Assembly (NCBI GenBank): GCA_022393335.1
Contig: JAJEKB010000900.1
Coordinates: 128,084 to 192,083 of the forward strand
Length of the DNA stretch: 64,000 nucleotides
Direction: 5' to 3'
Origin: Macrotrachela quadricornifera
Lineage: Eukaryota > Rotifera > Eurotatoria > Philodinida > Philodinidae
Shown: in pieces, positions 37,988 through 50,650 of the stretch
Numbering within the stretch: the stretch's first letter is position 1
How the letters are laid out: every line of letters begins with the position of its first letter
Translations under genes and position numbers: made by a program
Notes under the pieces: model-generated
The model's database searches: none
Seen by the model: the letters and a program-made list of their open reading frames with translations, nothing else
Told to the model about the DNA's origin: nothing

Positions 37988-38493
37988 TTACATATTATAA
38001 AATTTTTTTGTTTTTTTATTTTTAAAAAACAAAACTTATTCTTTTACTATTACTCATTCAAAAATAATAAAAAAAAAATAGATATTTTTACATAAATCAT
38101 TTAATAATCAATAAAAATGTTCATAATTGAATGATTTATTAATAAATCTAATATATTTTTGAATGTATACTAATTATAAATAAAGTTTTATATTAGTATA
38201 TAGTAAAAGAATAAGAAAATAAAATCAAAAAATTTTGATTTGAAATATTTTTCAAACAAAATAAAGTACCGTTATAAAAATATATATTTCGGATTAGTTT
38301 ATTTTTGTTTTGAAAGATTGATGTTTTACTATTACAACTTAATTATAAATTTTGTTGGACAAGTAAAATAACTAAATACATATATATATATAATTTGTAA
38401 ATTGTGAATGAGTGTGTAACATTTTTTTTTTCTTTAAAGTTAATTTTTCGAATTGACAGTTGAAAAAAATTATTTTCCATTGATTTCACACTT
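37988..38493. other. Intergenic, 3' region of NYN copy 2
   Basis: AT-rich, with a TA microsatellite near 38380. Nothing else recognised. Confidence 0.45.
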
Positions 38494-39119
38494 ACGAGGG
38501 AACCTTCCCAAGTGACACCTTCCGTTTGGGCTCATATTTTGTCTATAGGTAGGACTCATAGCATAGATAAGAACCCTAAAATGGTTCGTCCCCATAGTCT
38601 GTTGTTGTTGAGATACTGCGTTTTTAGGTATTGAAATAACTCACTACCGTGGTCCCCCTCAGGGACATCAAAAAAATTCATTTTCGAATTTCAACTTGAA
38701 ATTTTGTTTAGAGAGAGATCTCGATGAGAATCGTTTATTGTGAAAGTTTCAGACCTATTCCTTGTTCCTATCTTAAGATACGGCTTTGATAACCTATTGT
38801 CACTGGTAAGGGCAAATTTTGATGTTCTTATTTGCCATTAAAAACATTCAAGAAAACTGAAACTTTCACAATAAACGATTCTCATCGAGACAGACCTCTC
38901 TCTAAACAAAGTTTCAAGTTGAAATTCGAAAATGAGTTTTTTTGATGTCCCTGAGGGGGACCACGACAGTGAGTTATTCCAATACCTTAAAAACGCAGTA
39001 TCTCAACAACAACAGTCTATGGGGTCAAACCCTTTTAGGGTTCTTATCTACGCTATGAGTCCTACCTATAGACAAGATATGAGTCCAAACGGAGGGTGTC
39101 ACTTGGAGAGGTTCTCTGG
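38494..39119. repeat. Well-conserved inverted repeat (arms about 260 bp, 104-bp spacer)
   Basis: The left arm 38494–38752 and the right arm 38857–39119 are reverse complements of high similarity, clearly younger than the other palindromes in the window. Exact shared blocks include GTCTATAGGTAGGACTCATA, GTGGTCCCCCTCAGGGACAT and GAATCGTTTATTGTGAAAGT. The arms are less AT-rich than the surrounding DNA. Each arm has an open frame pointing outward (38932–39123 on the right, 63 aa, starting MSFFDVPEGDHDSEL); it matches no family I know and may be fortuitous. No terminal duplication was identified. Probably a foldback or MITE-type transposable element; the similarity between arms would make it fold into a long hairpin when single-stranded or transcribed. 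Confidence 0.88.
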
Positions 39120-40592
39120 TTAGTTTTTTTTTGAGAAATTTTGTATTCAATTTTGATTAATTGAATTTTTTTTGCTATATATGTTCCTAATTATTTTAAT
39201 CATATTTTATTTAATTATAAGAATTTATTTTTTTTGTCTCTTGTTTTAATTGAAGTGTTTGATTATTATAAATAAATAAATTGATATTTTAATCAATATA
39301 ATATATGATGATAGTCTTTTCTGAATTCATAGGAACAACTTTTTATTCAATTCTTTGTATAAAATGTCAGTTTTAGATACAAGTTGAAGTACTATATAAA
39401 TATGAGCCTTTTAGCAATGCATGAAGAAAAATATCCAAAAGTGATTTCATATTTTTAGTCTCAGATTTGTTAAATTAATACAAACGATACTTTTTCTATA
39501 TAACATTAACTATATATTGGAAACGAAGACTTATAAATACCATCACTTTTAAAGTTTTTTGTCAGCTTTATTTCAAGATCTATTTATCGTTGCAAAAAAG
39601 ACATCGGAAGACCGTAATCAATTGGAAACTTTATTCATTAGATCAGAGCAAATAATATAACATGCACCTAGAGTATATCTTTTGATTTCATTATTCTTTT
39701 TCATAATAATAATAATTTTATATTAAATGATCTCGAAATTACAACAGTTGACTTTTAACGATTATATCCAGGTTTTTTGACATTTTTGACTAATACATTA
39801 TATTTCTCATCTTACAATGATGTAAAAAGAAATGTGACTGATATATATCAAAACACATATAATTTAACGCTGACCAAAATTTTAAATTTAATGATATGAT
39901 ATAATTGTTTATGGAAATATCTGCAAACTTTTGATTTAATTTTATGATTTCATACTAAAAATATATCATAATTTAAAAAATTTCAAAATATTTTGCATTT
40001 TTCCAGTATCATCGATTATTTTTCAAGTAGATAAATCGTGATAGCCAGATATATCTTAGTGATTATTAATACTTCATTGAATGAGATTGTTTGTTAGATA
40101 CTATGATAATGTTACCCACTTCTTTTAATTATCTATACAATTGACATTGAGCTAGAAAAGTAGTACGATATTATATAAAATGCCAACATTATAACTCGTA
40201 AACAATTGATTTTTCTTTTGAAATTTATTCATATTCATATTGGATAAGATCATTGAAAATCTGTTATTTTATAAAAAGAATCTATTTAATGAAAAGGAAA
40301 GAAACAGAATTGAAATTACAACAATAAAAAGAAACTATAACATACATATAAAATAAAAGTGCGCAATAAGTCGTAATGACTAAAATTCATTTGTTTTTGA
40401 TTTATATTAATGTTGCCGTTTTTTTATGTATATAAATCCTGTTGTCTGCATATGAAAATTGTCATATTTGATCACTGTTACAAGTCACTAATGTACAAAC
40501 GAAATAGAGAAATTTTTGAGCAAACAAAAATTTATATACATTTTTGTTTTAGTGACTAGAATAAGAATCAAATGAGATAATATTCATATTAT
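39120..40592. other. Intergenic, nothing recognised
   Basis: AT-rich DNA between the inverted repeat and the end of the MFSD8-like gene. No coding frame, RNA gene or repeat was recognised. Confidence 0.5.
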
Positions 40593-42858
40593 TTAGTTTG
40601 TATGATTATTTAATGTTCGATTTTGTTCATCTGACAAACATAATATATTCGTCGAACTTGTATCATATCGATATGATTGATTTTGTATATCACTATTTGA
40701 ATTATTATTATTATTATTAGGTAAACGTTTTGTTAATGAATTATTTCTACTATGTTTATTAAATATACAATCATCTTGTTCATCATCATGATGAACAAGT
40801 GTAACATAACATGTTTTTGATGATAATGCTAATGCTGGTTCATCACTATCATCTTCAGGTGACGAACGATGATTATGATTATTATTATGTGCATCTTTTA
40901 TATCATTTAATGAAGTTGTTTTCGTTGATGGACGTAAACGATTGACAGCAATAAAAATTGCTATTAATGTTAATAATGTTAGAGTAAGCATTGTTGTCAT
41001 CATTATATGAAGACGCTTGAGAAACGCTGAAGCAAATAATGGCCCAGCTATTATAACAAAAAAAAATGAATTATTTCATTTTTTTTAAAAATTCTATATC
41101 TTACCAATTGTTCCAAGTCCCATAATAAATCTTTGTATACCTTGAGAAAAACCTAGTAATTCTTTTATTGTTAATTTTGTAAAAAGTGATACACTAGTTG
41201 CTGCTATAAATGGTAGACCAAGTAAATCAAGAATAACGAAAATAATAAACATTGAAAGTAAACGTTTATTAACAACACCCATACTTGATTGACCCGACCA
41301 ATTAAATGAATATGCTGCCCATGTAAAAAATGTTGCAAGTATACAAGCAAGTGTTAATGATATAAAACCAAATATAAGTAAAATACGATCTTCAAAACGT
41401 TTAGAAAATATTTTTACAAGTGATATATAAACAATAATAATTTCTAAACCAGCAAAAGCAAATAATATTGATGTATGTACAGTTGTCCATTTAAAATGTT
41501 TTTCTGTAAATGCTGCTACAATAGTTTCTAATGCTGTTTGATTAAAATAAGTTATAAATGTTGCAAGAAATAGAACAAACATTTCAATACGTATATATTG
41601 ATCACGATATGTTTTTGATGATACTCTTTGTTCATCTTGTCGTGATGAATGATCTGATCTTGTATATTTATGTTTAGATAAATCATTTGTTGCATCTCCA
41701 TTTAATGATGATTGAATTGTAGTTGTTGATGGTACTCGATCATGAAAACAAAAGCAACAAACTATATTTAAAATTAACCATACAGCAGTCATTAAAAAAC
41801 CAGGACCATTTAAATTGTTTATATGAATAGAACCTAATGAAGATTAATATTTAAATTGAAAATAAATATAAATATATAAACTAACCTATATGAAAATTCA
41901 TTATACGAATAAGTAGTGTAAAGCATGGACCAATTAATAAACCTTTAAAAAAAAAGTACTTTAAATAAATATCAACTTTTTTTTTGACAATAATTGGTTA
42001 TTTTTCTTTTCCAAAAATAGAATTTTTAAAAATATAAAAACATTTAAATTAAATTTTTTCAATAGATATAATTAGTATAAAAAAAATGATAAATAGTTTT
42101 AAATATTTTTTTTATACCTAGTTGTCGACATCCAAGAATAATCGAAATAGCTTTTGTTCGTTCACTTTCTGTTGTACGATGAGCAACATCAGCAAGAATC
42201 TATTTAATATATATTTAATTAATAAATATTACATATATATTAAATAACCTACAGGAGGCACAGCACCCATTCCAACACCAGCAATTAATCGTCCCAATAA
42301 AACAACATAAATATTATTAACAACAAAATAAAGTATATTTCCACCTATTTCAAATACAGTACATATTAATATAAGAATTTTAACTTTTCCAGTTACATCT
42401 GAAATTTTTCCCATAATTAATCCAGCAATAGATCCAGATATACTATAAAATGAAAGGATTAAACCAACATATATATCAGCATTTGTCATTGTTTTAACGT
42501 AATCGAAAGCAGTTGGAAGTATAACTGCATATTCAACACCAGTCATAAAAGCAAATAGACATATTGTACAAAATGTTAACATAACATGTCTATGACCACG
42601 TGTCCAACGAAAAAAATCAGTCGAATGTTGTACAGATGTTGTAAGTTCTTTTTCATCATCATCTTCAGCAACATTACCTAAGTGTAAACTAGGTTTTTTT
42701 AAATGTATTGTTGATGATGGAATAATTGGATGATTAACATTCAATGATTTATTTATATGTTCATCATCAGTAAGTGTATGTTCAGACGATGATAATGCGC
42801 CTGGTCCATTACTACTTAATGATGATCGATGATGGGAATCGATCAAAGATCCGTGCAT
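40593..42858 (-). CDS. Major facilitator superfamily carrier, MFSD8/CLN7-like
   Basis: Five exons on the minus strand: 42858–42253, 42199–42118, 41942–41886, 41833–41105, 41047–40593; all GT–AG and in frame, 642 aa. A hydrophilic N-terminal region of about 95 residues precedes 12 expected membrane helices. Helix 1 reads FAFMTGVEYAVILPT and is followed by the loop-2/3 MFS motif (GLIMGKISDVTGKVK), then GRLIAGVGMGAVPPV for helix 4 and a charged loop (AHRTTESERTKA). A central loop rich in S/T/R/D lies after helix 6. The C-terminal tail is long, hydrophilic and Asn/Ser-rich. The pattern fits the lysosomal MFSD8 (CLN7) group best, although that protein is about 520 aa; another member of the same MFS clade is possible. 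Substrate cannot be read from the sequence. Confidence 0.85.
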
Positions 42859-44674
42859 TATCTGTTTGTATTAGAATCTAAATGATATATACATATATGT
42901 AATAGAAAGATACTTTTCTCTAATATCCAATTGTATCAATAACTAGAATAGATAATTTATTCATTCTACTGATTTATTATGCTTACTTGTTTTTATATAT
43001 TATTATATCTATTTTAAGTGTGTCAATTATTTAATGAGAAAGAATGTCACGTTATAAATAGTTGAAGAAACTGAAAAAAGTGACAATGAAGTAAGCATAT
43101 GTCTATGCAAAACTTAGTTAAATAAAAACATAGCTAAAATAGCAGCAATAGTAACAACAGATTTTTTTTTTCTTCTTCTTGCTCTCTTTTTTTTTCTTTG
43201 TCTCGTTCGGTCGATGCATCGTCTATTATTAGCTGAATGAAGAGAGTGAAACAGAGATGATGACGAAAAAGAACTGTAGAAGAAAGCAAGGCAGATTTGT
43301 CTGATGAAAGTTTCCCTTCTTTTTTTTTTTATTTTCTCTTTACTTTTCTATAGTTATTATTCATTTTTATTCTATGAGGATTCTATTGAAAGGAAGAAGC
43401 AACATGTTGATTGTCGATCAGACGCACACATATACACAATCGTACAAATTTGATTAGGATAAAAGATTGTCAAAAAAAAAACGAACGAAAAAGTAAATCA
43501 GTAGAAGGTTGACAAGAGGATCAATATTTGTTATGAACAAAAAAAAACTGACATCGAATCCGATGTTATATGAATAAGAAATTTTTATTAATGTAATATG
43601 AAACAAACATCTTCCTATTTTATTCATCACACTATATTGATAAATGATGAACGTGATTATAACAAAGGATATATGTTCATATTAAAGTTTTTTTTTCTTG
43701 ATCCTCGAGAACTTAATAAATATATATATATATATAAAAATCTATTATTTTCTCTTTCACATGATTGAATAAGTATAGAACCCTGGATAAAAATGAGTTG
43801 ATAATTAAAGAAAAAGAAAAGAATACGTCTACTAACCAGGTATTTATAATCACTATTGTATTAAACATTGAATAAAATTATAGTTTCTATAAATCAAATA
43901 TAAAATAATCATTCATATTGTTTATAATAAATGAATTTATTTACTTTTTTCTTTTATGCTTATCATTAGTTGTATCTCATTATATTGATTATTCAATACT
44001 ATTGACGATGAGTATATTTATCATCAATTGCTAGAAAAAAAATCTAAGTGAGAACTGATTCTCTTCGTTTTTCTGTTGACGTCGTCGTTTGTGTATTTGT
44101 GGTATATGCACGGTGTTTGTACGTCATTTGACGTAACCACGCGGAAGAACGTTCGACCGTTCTCGTACGTACGAAGAGAAGAAAAAAAATGTAATAATTT
44201 GAATAGAACAGAACAGAAAAGAAAAAACTGATGTTAATTGTGAGGTACAATCTACAAGAAAAGAGAGAAAAGGAAAATACCTTGTTTTATCATAATAACG
44301 ATGTGCGCTCAATGTCAAGGTATTAGTCGAAAAGAATTAGTTTTTTTCTTTTTATTCTTACACGTCGTTTTTAATAATAATTATAATAATAACAATAAAG
44401 CAACAATGAACAGCAAAGTTGAACAAGACAAAGATCAAATGTTCTATTCTTTCTTTTTTCTTTTGTATATAATTCAGTTGTTCCAAAAAACATGAGAAAA
44501 AAAATTAATAATAAAGAGATAATAGACCTTATGAGAAATAAATTGATCTATAAATTAAAATATAAAATGAGAAAAAAAAAGACAACTAATAACAATCATA
44601 GAATTAAAATAAAAAGATTTGTTTAAAAAAAAAAATAATCACCATTTATGGCTTTAATAGGAATTTGAACTTGT
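42859..44674. other. Intergenic, nothing recognised
   Basis: 1.8 kb upstream of the MFSD8-like gene and downstream of the TMED gene. Contains poly-T/poly-A runs and a TA repeat at about 43722–43736. Several short open frames (44044–44495) are low-complexity and unsupported. Confidence 0.5.
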
Positions 44675-45514
44675 TTATCGATTCCATGTCATATTAGATG
44701 ATGTTCTTCGATCAGTAAAAAATGACCGAAGTAATAAAACAGTACCAATAGATACAATTATAATTAAAATAAATTGTCCTAATGACCAAATTTGTACACG
44801 TTCTTGTAAATCTTCAGCACGTGCACGACCTGTTGCTTCACGTAAACGATGATGTGTTTGATAATCAATACATTTTTCAAGATATTCATGTAGTTTTTGT
44901 ACTTTTGTTTCAAGCTAAAATAACAAATTCAATAGATTATATATCTTTAAGAAAATAATATATATATATATATACCATCGTTAATGCACCTTGAGCAACA
45001 CTTGGATTTGGACCTTTAATTTCATGTTCAGGATCTCCATCAACTTTCCAATCTATTGAAATAAATAAAAATTTATTTATATATTTTTTTCTATTTGATT
45101 TTTATACAAACCAATATAAATAACTTTATGAGTAAATGTTGAAAATTCATTACTAAAACAAAATTCATAAACACCATCTTCTTCTGCTGTTTTTTCAATT
45201 TGATCATATTGCTGTTTTGTTCCTTGATATAAAACTTTACCGGATGGAGCTTTCAATTCAAGATCAACATCATAATTACCACCTGTTACAACCTAATAAT
45301 AAAATACCCACATTTTCTTTTTAAAACTAAATAGATCTATAAAACATTTCTAACAAACTTGAAATTCTAATACAAATTTTGAATCCATTTTAAGTTTTTC
45401 ATGAAAACATTCCTTTGCACTATCAGGTAATTCAAATGTCAATTCAGTAGCATTAATTTGTTTAAATATAAATATTATAAAGATAAATAAAATATGTGAT
45501 AATGAACTTAACAT
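44675..45514 (-). CDS. Transmembrane emp24 domain (p24) protein, TMED3/7-like
   Basis: Four exons on the minus strand: 45514–45359, 45292–45112, 45052–44976, 44914–44675; 217 aa. A signal peptide (about residues 1–22) is followed by the GOLD domain with its paired cysteines (KECF near residue 33 and [14 protein letters not shown] near residue 90), a coiled-coil stem containing the [20 protein letters not shown] block, one membrane helix and a short cytosolic tail starting RSFFTDRR. The FF and basic residues after the helix are the COPII/COPI sorting signals of p24 proteins. The stem and [11 protein letters not shown] block match the gamma group (TMED3/TMED7). The protein would cycle between ER and Golgi as a cargo receptor. 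No single exon is long, so it is easily missed. It is divergent from TTC8, with 335 bp between the start codons. Confidence 0.95.
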
Positions 45515-45849
45515 TATCGAAAATAACAGAGATTAATTAAATATATGGATGAATAAGTTTGTCTTATTTTTTTAATATGTATAAAATATTATACATCAAT
45601 TAAAATAACCAATCAAAATTACGACCACATCATCATTCATTATATAAACTTTATTTTGATTTTTTATTTTGTTTTCCTTATATAAATATTTATAAAATAT
45701 TATTTCATAGAATATTATTTAAAGTTTTTCATATTTTATATTAATGGAGTGTCGCCACATATATTGTCCTAAGCAACAATAGAATATTTTATTTAATAAA
45801 TGGCTGTACAATTTATTGAAAAATAATATAAATTATTTATTAATGAATT
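45515..45849. promoter_or_regulatory. Divergent TMED/TTC8 promoter with X-box-like half-sites
   Basis: The 335 bp between two opposed start codons must hold both promoters. TTGTCCTAAGCAAC (45764–45777) ends in AGCAAC, a perfect match to the downstream half of the RFX X-box (RGYAAC), 72 bp before the TTC8 ATG; its upstream half is imperfect. GTCGCC (45751–45756) matches the upstream half (GTNRCC) but is 15 bp away rather than 0–3. RFX X-boxes commonly lie at this distance from ciliary genes such as BBS8. Confidence 0.35.
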
Positions 45850-48027
45850 ATGACAGATATGGATCCATTATTTCAAGCGATAAGTCTTTTTCGTCGTCGA
45901 AAATTTGAAGAATGTGTTGAAATAACAACAGAATTATTGGAAAAGAATCCAAATGATCAAGTAAAAATTTTATAATCATTTATTTTTAGTAACAAAATAA
46001 AAATATAGTTAAAATAATTATTAAATAATTTTGAAAAAATTCTATACTATTATCAATTTTAAGGTAGCATGGTTACTTAAAATGCGTGCTTTAACAGAAC
46101 AATTATATGTTGATGAAACTGAAGTAGCTGATGATGGTCTTGCTGATATGTTAGATGAAAATGCTTTTCATCAAGCACCTATGCCTGGTACATCAATGCG
46201 ACAACCAACAGCTAATCCAAATGCTGGAATGAATGGACCAAGTCCGGCAATGAGACCAATGACTATGTCCGGTCGACCAATTACTGGTATGCTTCGATTA
46301 AATACTCAAGCAACACAAGGTGGTAAAACTATGGAAAATGTATTAAAAACTGCTCGTACAGCAGCTACAGCAAGACCAGTAACAACATCTACTGGTCGTT
46401 TTGTACGGCTTGGAACTGTAAGTCAAAATCAAACAAAAAGTGTCGATATTTTCCTCAAAAAAAAAACATTTTAAAGCGTTTGATAATTTTTAATTTAATC
46501 AGAAACATATTCTTAATTAAATATTATATAATATATAGAATGAATTTATTTGATCTGTTAACATTTCTATATATATTGTATTATATTCTAGGCTTCAATG
46601 TTAAGTACACCTAATGGACCATTTATTCAAGTAGGTCGACTTAATTTATCTAAATATGCAAAAAATCAAGCTTTATCTCGATCTTTATTTGAACATTTAT
46701 TTCATCATACAAATGATGTTCGAACAGTATGAATAAATAAAAATCCAAATAAATATAAATACTCATTTTTTTTTTCGTTTCTCTCGTACTAAGGCACTTC
46801 AATTAGCTACTCTTGCTAATGAAATATTTCAAAATAAAGATTGGTGGTGGTTAGTACAACTTGGTAAATGTTATCATCGGTAAATATATTTATTTATTTT
46901 ATAATAGATGCAATTCGTCCGATTTTCAGTTTAGATATGTTGCGTGATAGTGAAAAACAATATCTTCTTTCATTAGAAATTCAACCTATGATTGATACAT
47001 ATTTATATTTAGCTAAAATATATCTTCGTCTTGATCAACCATTATTATCAATAACTAAACTTCAAGAAGGTTTAGAAAAATTTCCACATGAACCATGTTT
47101 AATTCAAGCTATTGCTCGTATTCATGAAGTTTGTTTAATAAAATAAAAATAAATATAATTTTCTTTTAAAAATTTTGTATTTTTATAGGGTTTAAATGAT
47201 ATAACACAAAGTATTGAATATTATCGACAAGTACTTAAATTAGATAATACAAATATTGAAGCAATAGCTTGTATAGCTGCAAATCATTTTTATAATGATC
47301 AACCTGAAATATCATTAAAATTTTATCGTCGTCTTTTACAAATGGGTGTAACAACAGCATCAATATTTACAAATATTGCATTATGTTGTTTTCATGCTCA
47401 ACAATATGATATGATTATTGCATGTTTTTTAAAAGCTTTAGCATGTGCAACTATAGATGAAGAACGTGCGGAAATATGGTATAATATTGGTGAAATGGCA
47501 TTAGTATGATGTAGTTTTTAATGTTATAATTTAAAATCTTCTTTTATTTGTTTTGTTTTCTTTTTGTTATTGTTTTTAGTATACAACTGATATTAATCTT
47601 GCGATTCAATGTTTTCGTTTAGCACTTGTTCATAATAATGATCATGCAGAAGCATATAATAATTTAGGTTTAGTCGAATTACAAAGAGAAAATAATGAAA
47701 TAGTAAAAGAAAAATCTTATTATTTTTATTTTTATTATTAAAAAATTCAATTAAAATTTTAATCTAGGGTCAAGCTTATTTACAAACCGCTCAAAGTCTT
47801 GCACCACATATGTTTGAACCATATTATAATTATGGTAAATCAATGTATCAAGTAAAATAAAAATGATATATTTTTATAATTTTATGTTCGTTTTGGTTTT
47901 TTTTTTCTAGCAAGGTGATTTACAAAGTAGTTTTGGTGCGATTAAAAATTCACTTGATATATATATAAATCATTCAGATTCAAAACAAATTTTCGACGAA
48001 TTGAAAAAAATGTTGTCCGAACTTTAA
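45850..48027 (+). CDS. TTC8: Tetratricopeptide repeat protein 8 (BBS8), BBSome subunit
   Basis: Nine exons: 45850–45960, 46064–46417, 46592–46726, 46794–46879, 46930–47128, 47189–47503, 47580–47702, 47768–47851, 47911–48027; 507 aa, near the human isoforms (about 500–540). The N terminus MDPLFQAISLFRRRKFEECVE is the first TPR-like helix pair. A Pro/Thr/Arg-rich linker carries the hallmark blocks RPMTMSGRPITG and TARPVTTSTGRFVRLGTASM. The rest is TPR repeats, including DWWWLVQLGKCYHR, EAIACIAANHFYNDQPEISLKFYRRLLQMG, CCFHAQQYDM, CFRLALVHNNDHAEAYNNLG and QSLAPHMFEPYYN. It acts in the BBSome at the ciliary base to move membrane cargo, in keeping with a ciliated animal. An out-of-frame ATG (45843) lies just upstream of the start. 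The introns are 50–170 bp. Confidence 0.97.
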
Positions 48028-48920
48028 TTTATTTTATCATATACAATCATGATTTTTTTTTCACGTTTTCATGAATGTATATTGGTTGCAGAATATTTAA
48101 AAATCATTTCAATGATAATAAAATCTTAGTGGCCAATAATAGAGTTAGATCATCATTTCATTTATAGAGTAGACTATAATGAAAAAGTGAAAGGGTTTTA
48201 ATATTTAACAAAGATACGATTAAAATTAAATCTCTAGCATGAATAAAAATATTTAACGGATGAATTGCAAAATAGAATAGTACGACTAAATTCTTTAGTA
48301 TTTCATGCGTTTTTTTCCCTGAATTTATATTCAGAGTTTAAATTGTATATACATGATATCTTCACTAGACATTTTGTATTCTAGAGATATAAAAATTTGA
48401 AATTCTAAGATCTAATCTATTTATCATAGTAGAATCTAATTCATTTTAATAACAAACAATTGTAGAAATATATATGTTTATGTATATAAATATAAAAGAA
48501 ATGAATAAACTATCTGTTTAGTATTCATAATTGTAATATTTTTAGGGTTTTATCTTCTCAGAAATGATCATATTATTTATAATGTTGATGATTCATTTAT
48601 AAATGTTTTTATATATTGTTCTGTGTTTTGACATATTTGAGTATGCAAAAGATATGACCTTGAGTTATTTATCTTACTTTCAAATGCACTTACTTCACTG
48701 TTTTTAAGTTACAATAATGAAATATTTGCTCTTTTTTGAATTAAAATAAACTTTTTCTTTTTGACACTATCCATCTTAAGATAGAAAAATCCAAATTTGT
48801 TAACGAAATATTATTTCTTTTTCTTTTCACCGACTCGTTTATTTGTTAAGTATCTATTTTCCATGTCGTCATTATAATCTTTTTGCTCTATATATATCAT
48901 ATGATAAATACAATCAGTTA
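48028..48920. other. Convergent intergenic region
   Basis: 3' regions of TTC8 (plus) and the SLC45-like gene (minus). AATAAAATC near 48117 is a likely TTC8 poly(A) signal. Nothing else recognised. Confidence 0.5.
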
Positions 48921-50650
48921 TTATCTATCATTTTTGATCAATTCTTGTAATTGATGTCGATTTATCACAATACGATTAATAAAACAAATAGAACAAATAG
49001 CAAGAATAAAACTTGTTACAATATATGAAAGAGTCGATTTAAATATCAACATTATATAACCCATTATTATTGATGAAAAAATTTGTGATGCAAAATAAGT
49101 ACTATCAAGTATACCTAATACTGTACCTATACCACGTGTTTGTATCAATTGATTATCAGCAAAGTAGATCTATGAAAATCAAAACAAAAAAAAGGAATAT
49201 CAAATATTTGAAAGCCTATTTTTACTTCTCTATTAGCATGATAAACCATAACAAGTGTATAAGGTATTGATGTTAAGGATGCCATTCCAAGACCGGATAA
49301 TGATGCCATAATATTAACAATAATTATATTTCTTGATACATACATAACAAGCATAGATAAAGCAAATATAAACATACTAAATGAAAATGTTAAATGAATA
49401 CCAAAATGATTAATTAATGGTTTAAGTAATGGTGCATAAATTGCACCAATAATACAATGAAAAAGTAATCCATATGAACCAGCACGTACACCTTGATCAT
49501 ATCTTAAACGTTCTTCAGATAATTCATCTGCACTTGGATCACCCATATAAACAGTTTGACCAACAAAATCTGTAAAAAATAAATTGAATGTCATTATAGC
49601 TGACCTAAATAGTTCAATGAAAGACAAATAAATAAATAATTAATTCTTCGTAAGAATAATAAAAAAAAAACAAACAAACCATGAACAACACTCAGCTAAA
49701 GTTAAACGACGTAAAACAAATGGCATTGTAAGAATTGTTTTAATTGAATTTAATATTGTAGAGAAAATATATTTTATAAATTTTATAGGAAATAAATAAT
49801 CAAATAAATGAATATCATTTAATAATGATTGTTCATCAAGATTATCATTAATAAATGAAACTTTTTCATTAGCTGATATTAATGTACAACAAAGTGTTAT
49901 AGAAAAAAATAGTAAAATTATAATAAATGTTAATTTTTCTTGTCCTTGCATATAATTACCAAGAAATGATTCCGTCCAATCAGTTGCGGTGATTAAATAA
50001 CCTAAGCAGCCGCCTTTAGAAAAAATCAAAATAAAAAAAGGAAATTTTCTTTCATTTTCTTTTTTATATATTTCTATTTTGTATTTACCAAATGATGTCA
50101 TAAATGAATAAACAAAAAAACATGAAGATTCTTGTGCAGTACCTTTACAACTGTCATAAATTAAAGATTCACATGGATTAAAACAAGCTTGAGCAGCAAA
50201 ATCAAATAAAATACAAGTAATCACTAATAAACCAAGTCCTATTGTTGGTGCTTGAATAATTTCACCTGTTAATAAGAGAAAAAAACTCAAATTAAATAAA
50301 ATTTATTTTTTATTATGTAAATTTTTTTTACCAATTGCTTCACTTTGTGGAATGAGTATAAGACATAAAATAATTGTTAAGCAAAAACCAACTATAAATG
50401 GACGTCGTTTTCCATAACGAGATCGACAACGATCACTAGCATGACCAACGATAGGACAAAGAAGAAAACCTAATAAAGGTCCACAGCCCATTAACCATGT
50501 CATTGATGATTCGGATATTCCAGCTTTGAGTAATATTGGTGGTATATAAGTAAATGCTGATGCTGTACAAAATTCCAATCCACAAACAAGTGATGTGATA
50601 ATAAATAGACGAAAAAATTCATCATTTTTTATTGAATTGATTAATTTCAT
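48921..50650 (-). CDS. SLC45-like sugar/proton carrier (major facilitator superfamily)
   Basis: Five exons on the minus strand: 50650–50332, 50265–50089, 50013–49680, 49604–49226, 49169–48921; 485 aa. Twelve membrane helices are expected. The first helix region (CGLEFCTASAFTYIPPILL) leads to WLMGCGPLLGFLLCPIVGH and then S-D-R-C-R-S-R-Y-G-K-R-R-P-F-I, the loop 2/3 motif characteristic of SLC45 (MATP and sucrose-transporter relatives). Further matches are FGGCLGYLITATDW and FFTDFVGQTVYMGDP, also typical. Family members carry sugars with protons, in plasma membrane or melanosome-type organelles. Intron 50088–50014 (75 bp) is in frame and free of stops, but removing it restores the F-G-G-C family motif. 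The W in the exon 3/4 junction (TG|G) is split by the intron. The protein is shorter than human SLC45 members because of a short central loop. Confidence 0.9.

Noticed and set aside
38932..39123. 63-aa gene in the right arm of the inverted repeat
   Set aside because: The mirrored arm carries the same frame, there is no domain, and it runs to the element edge; treated as part of the repeat.
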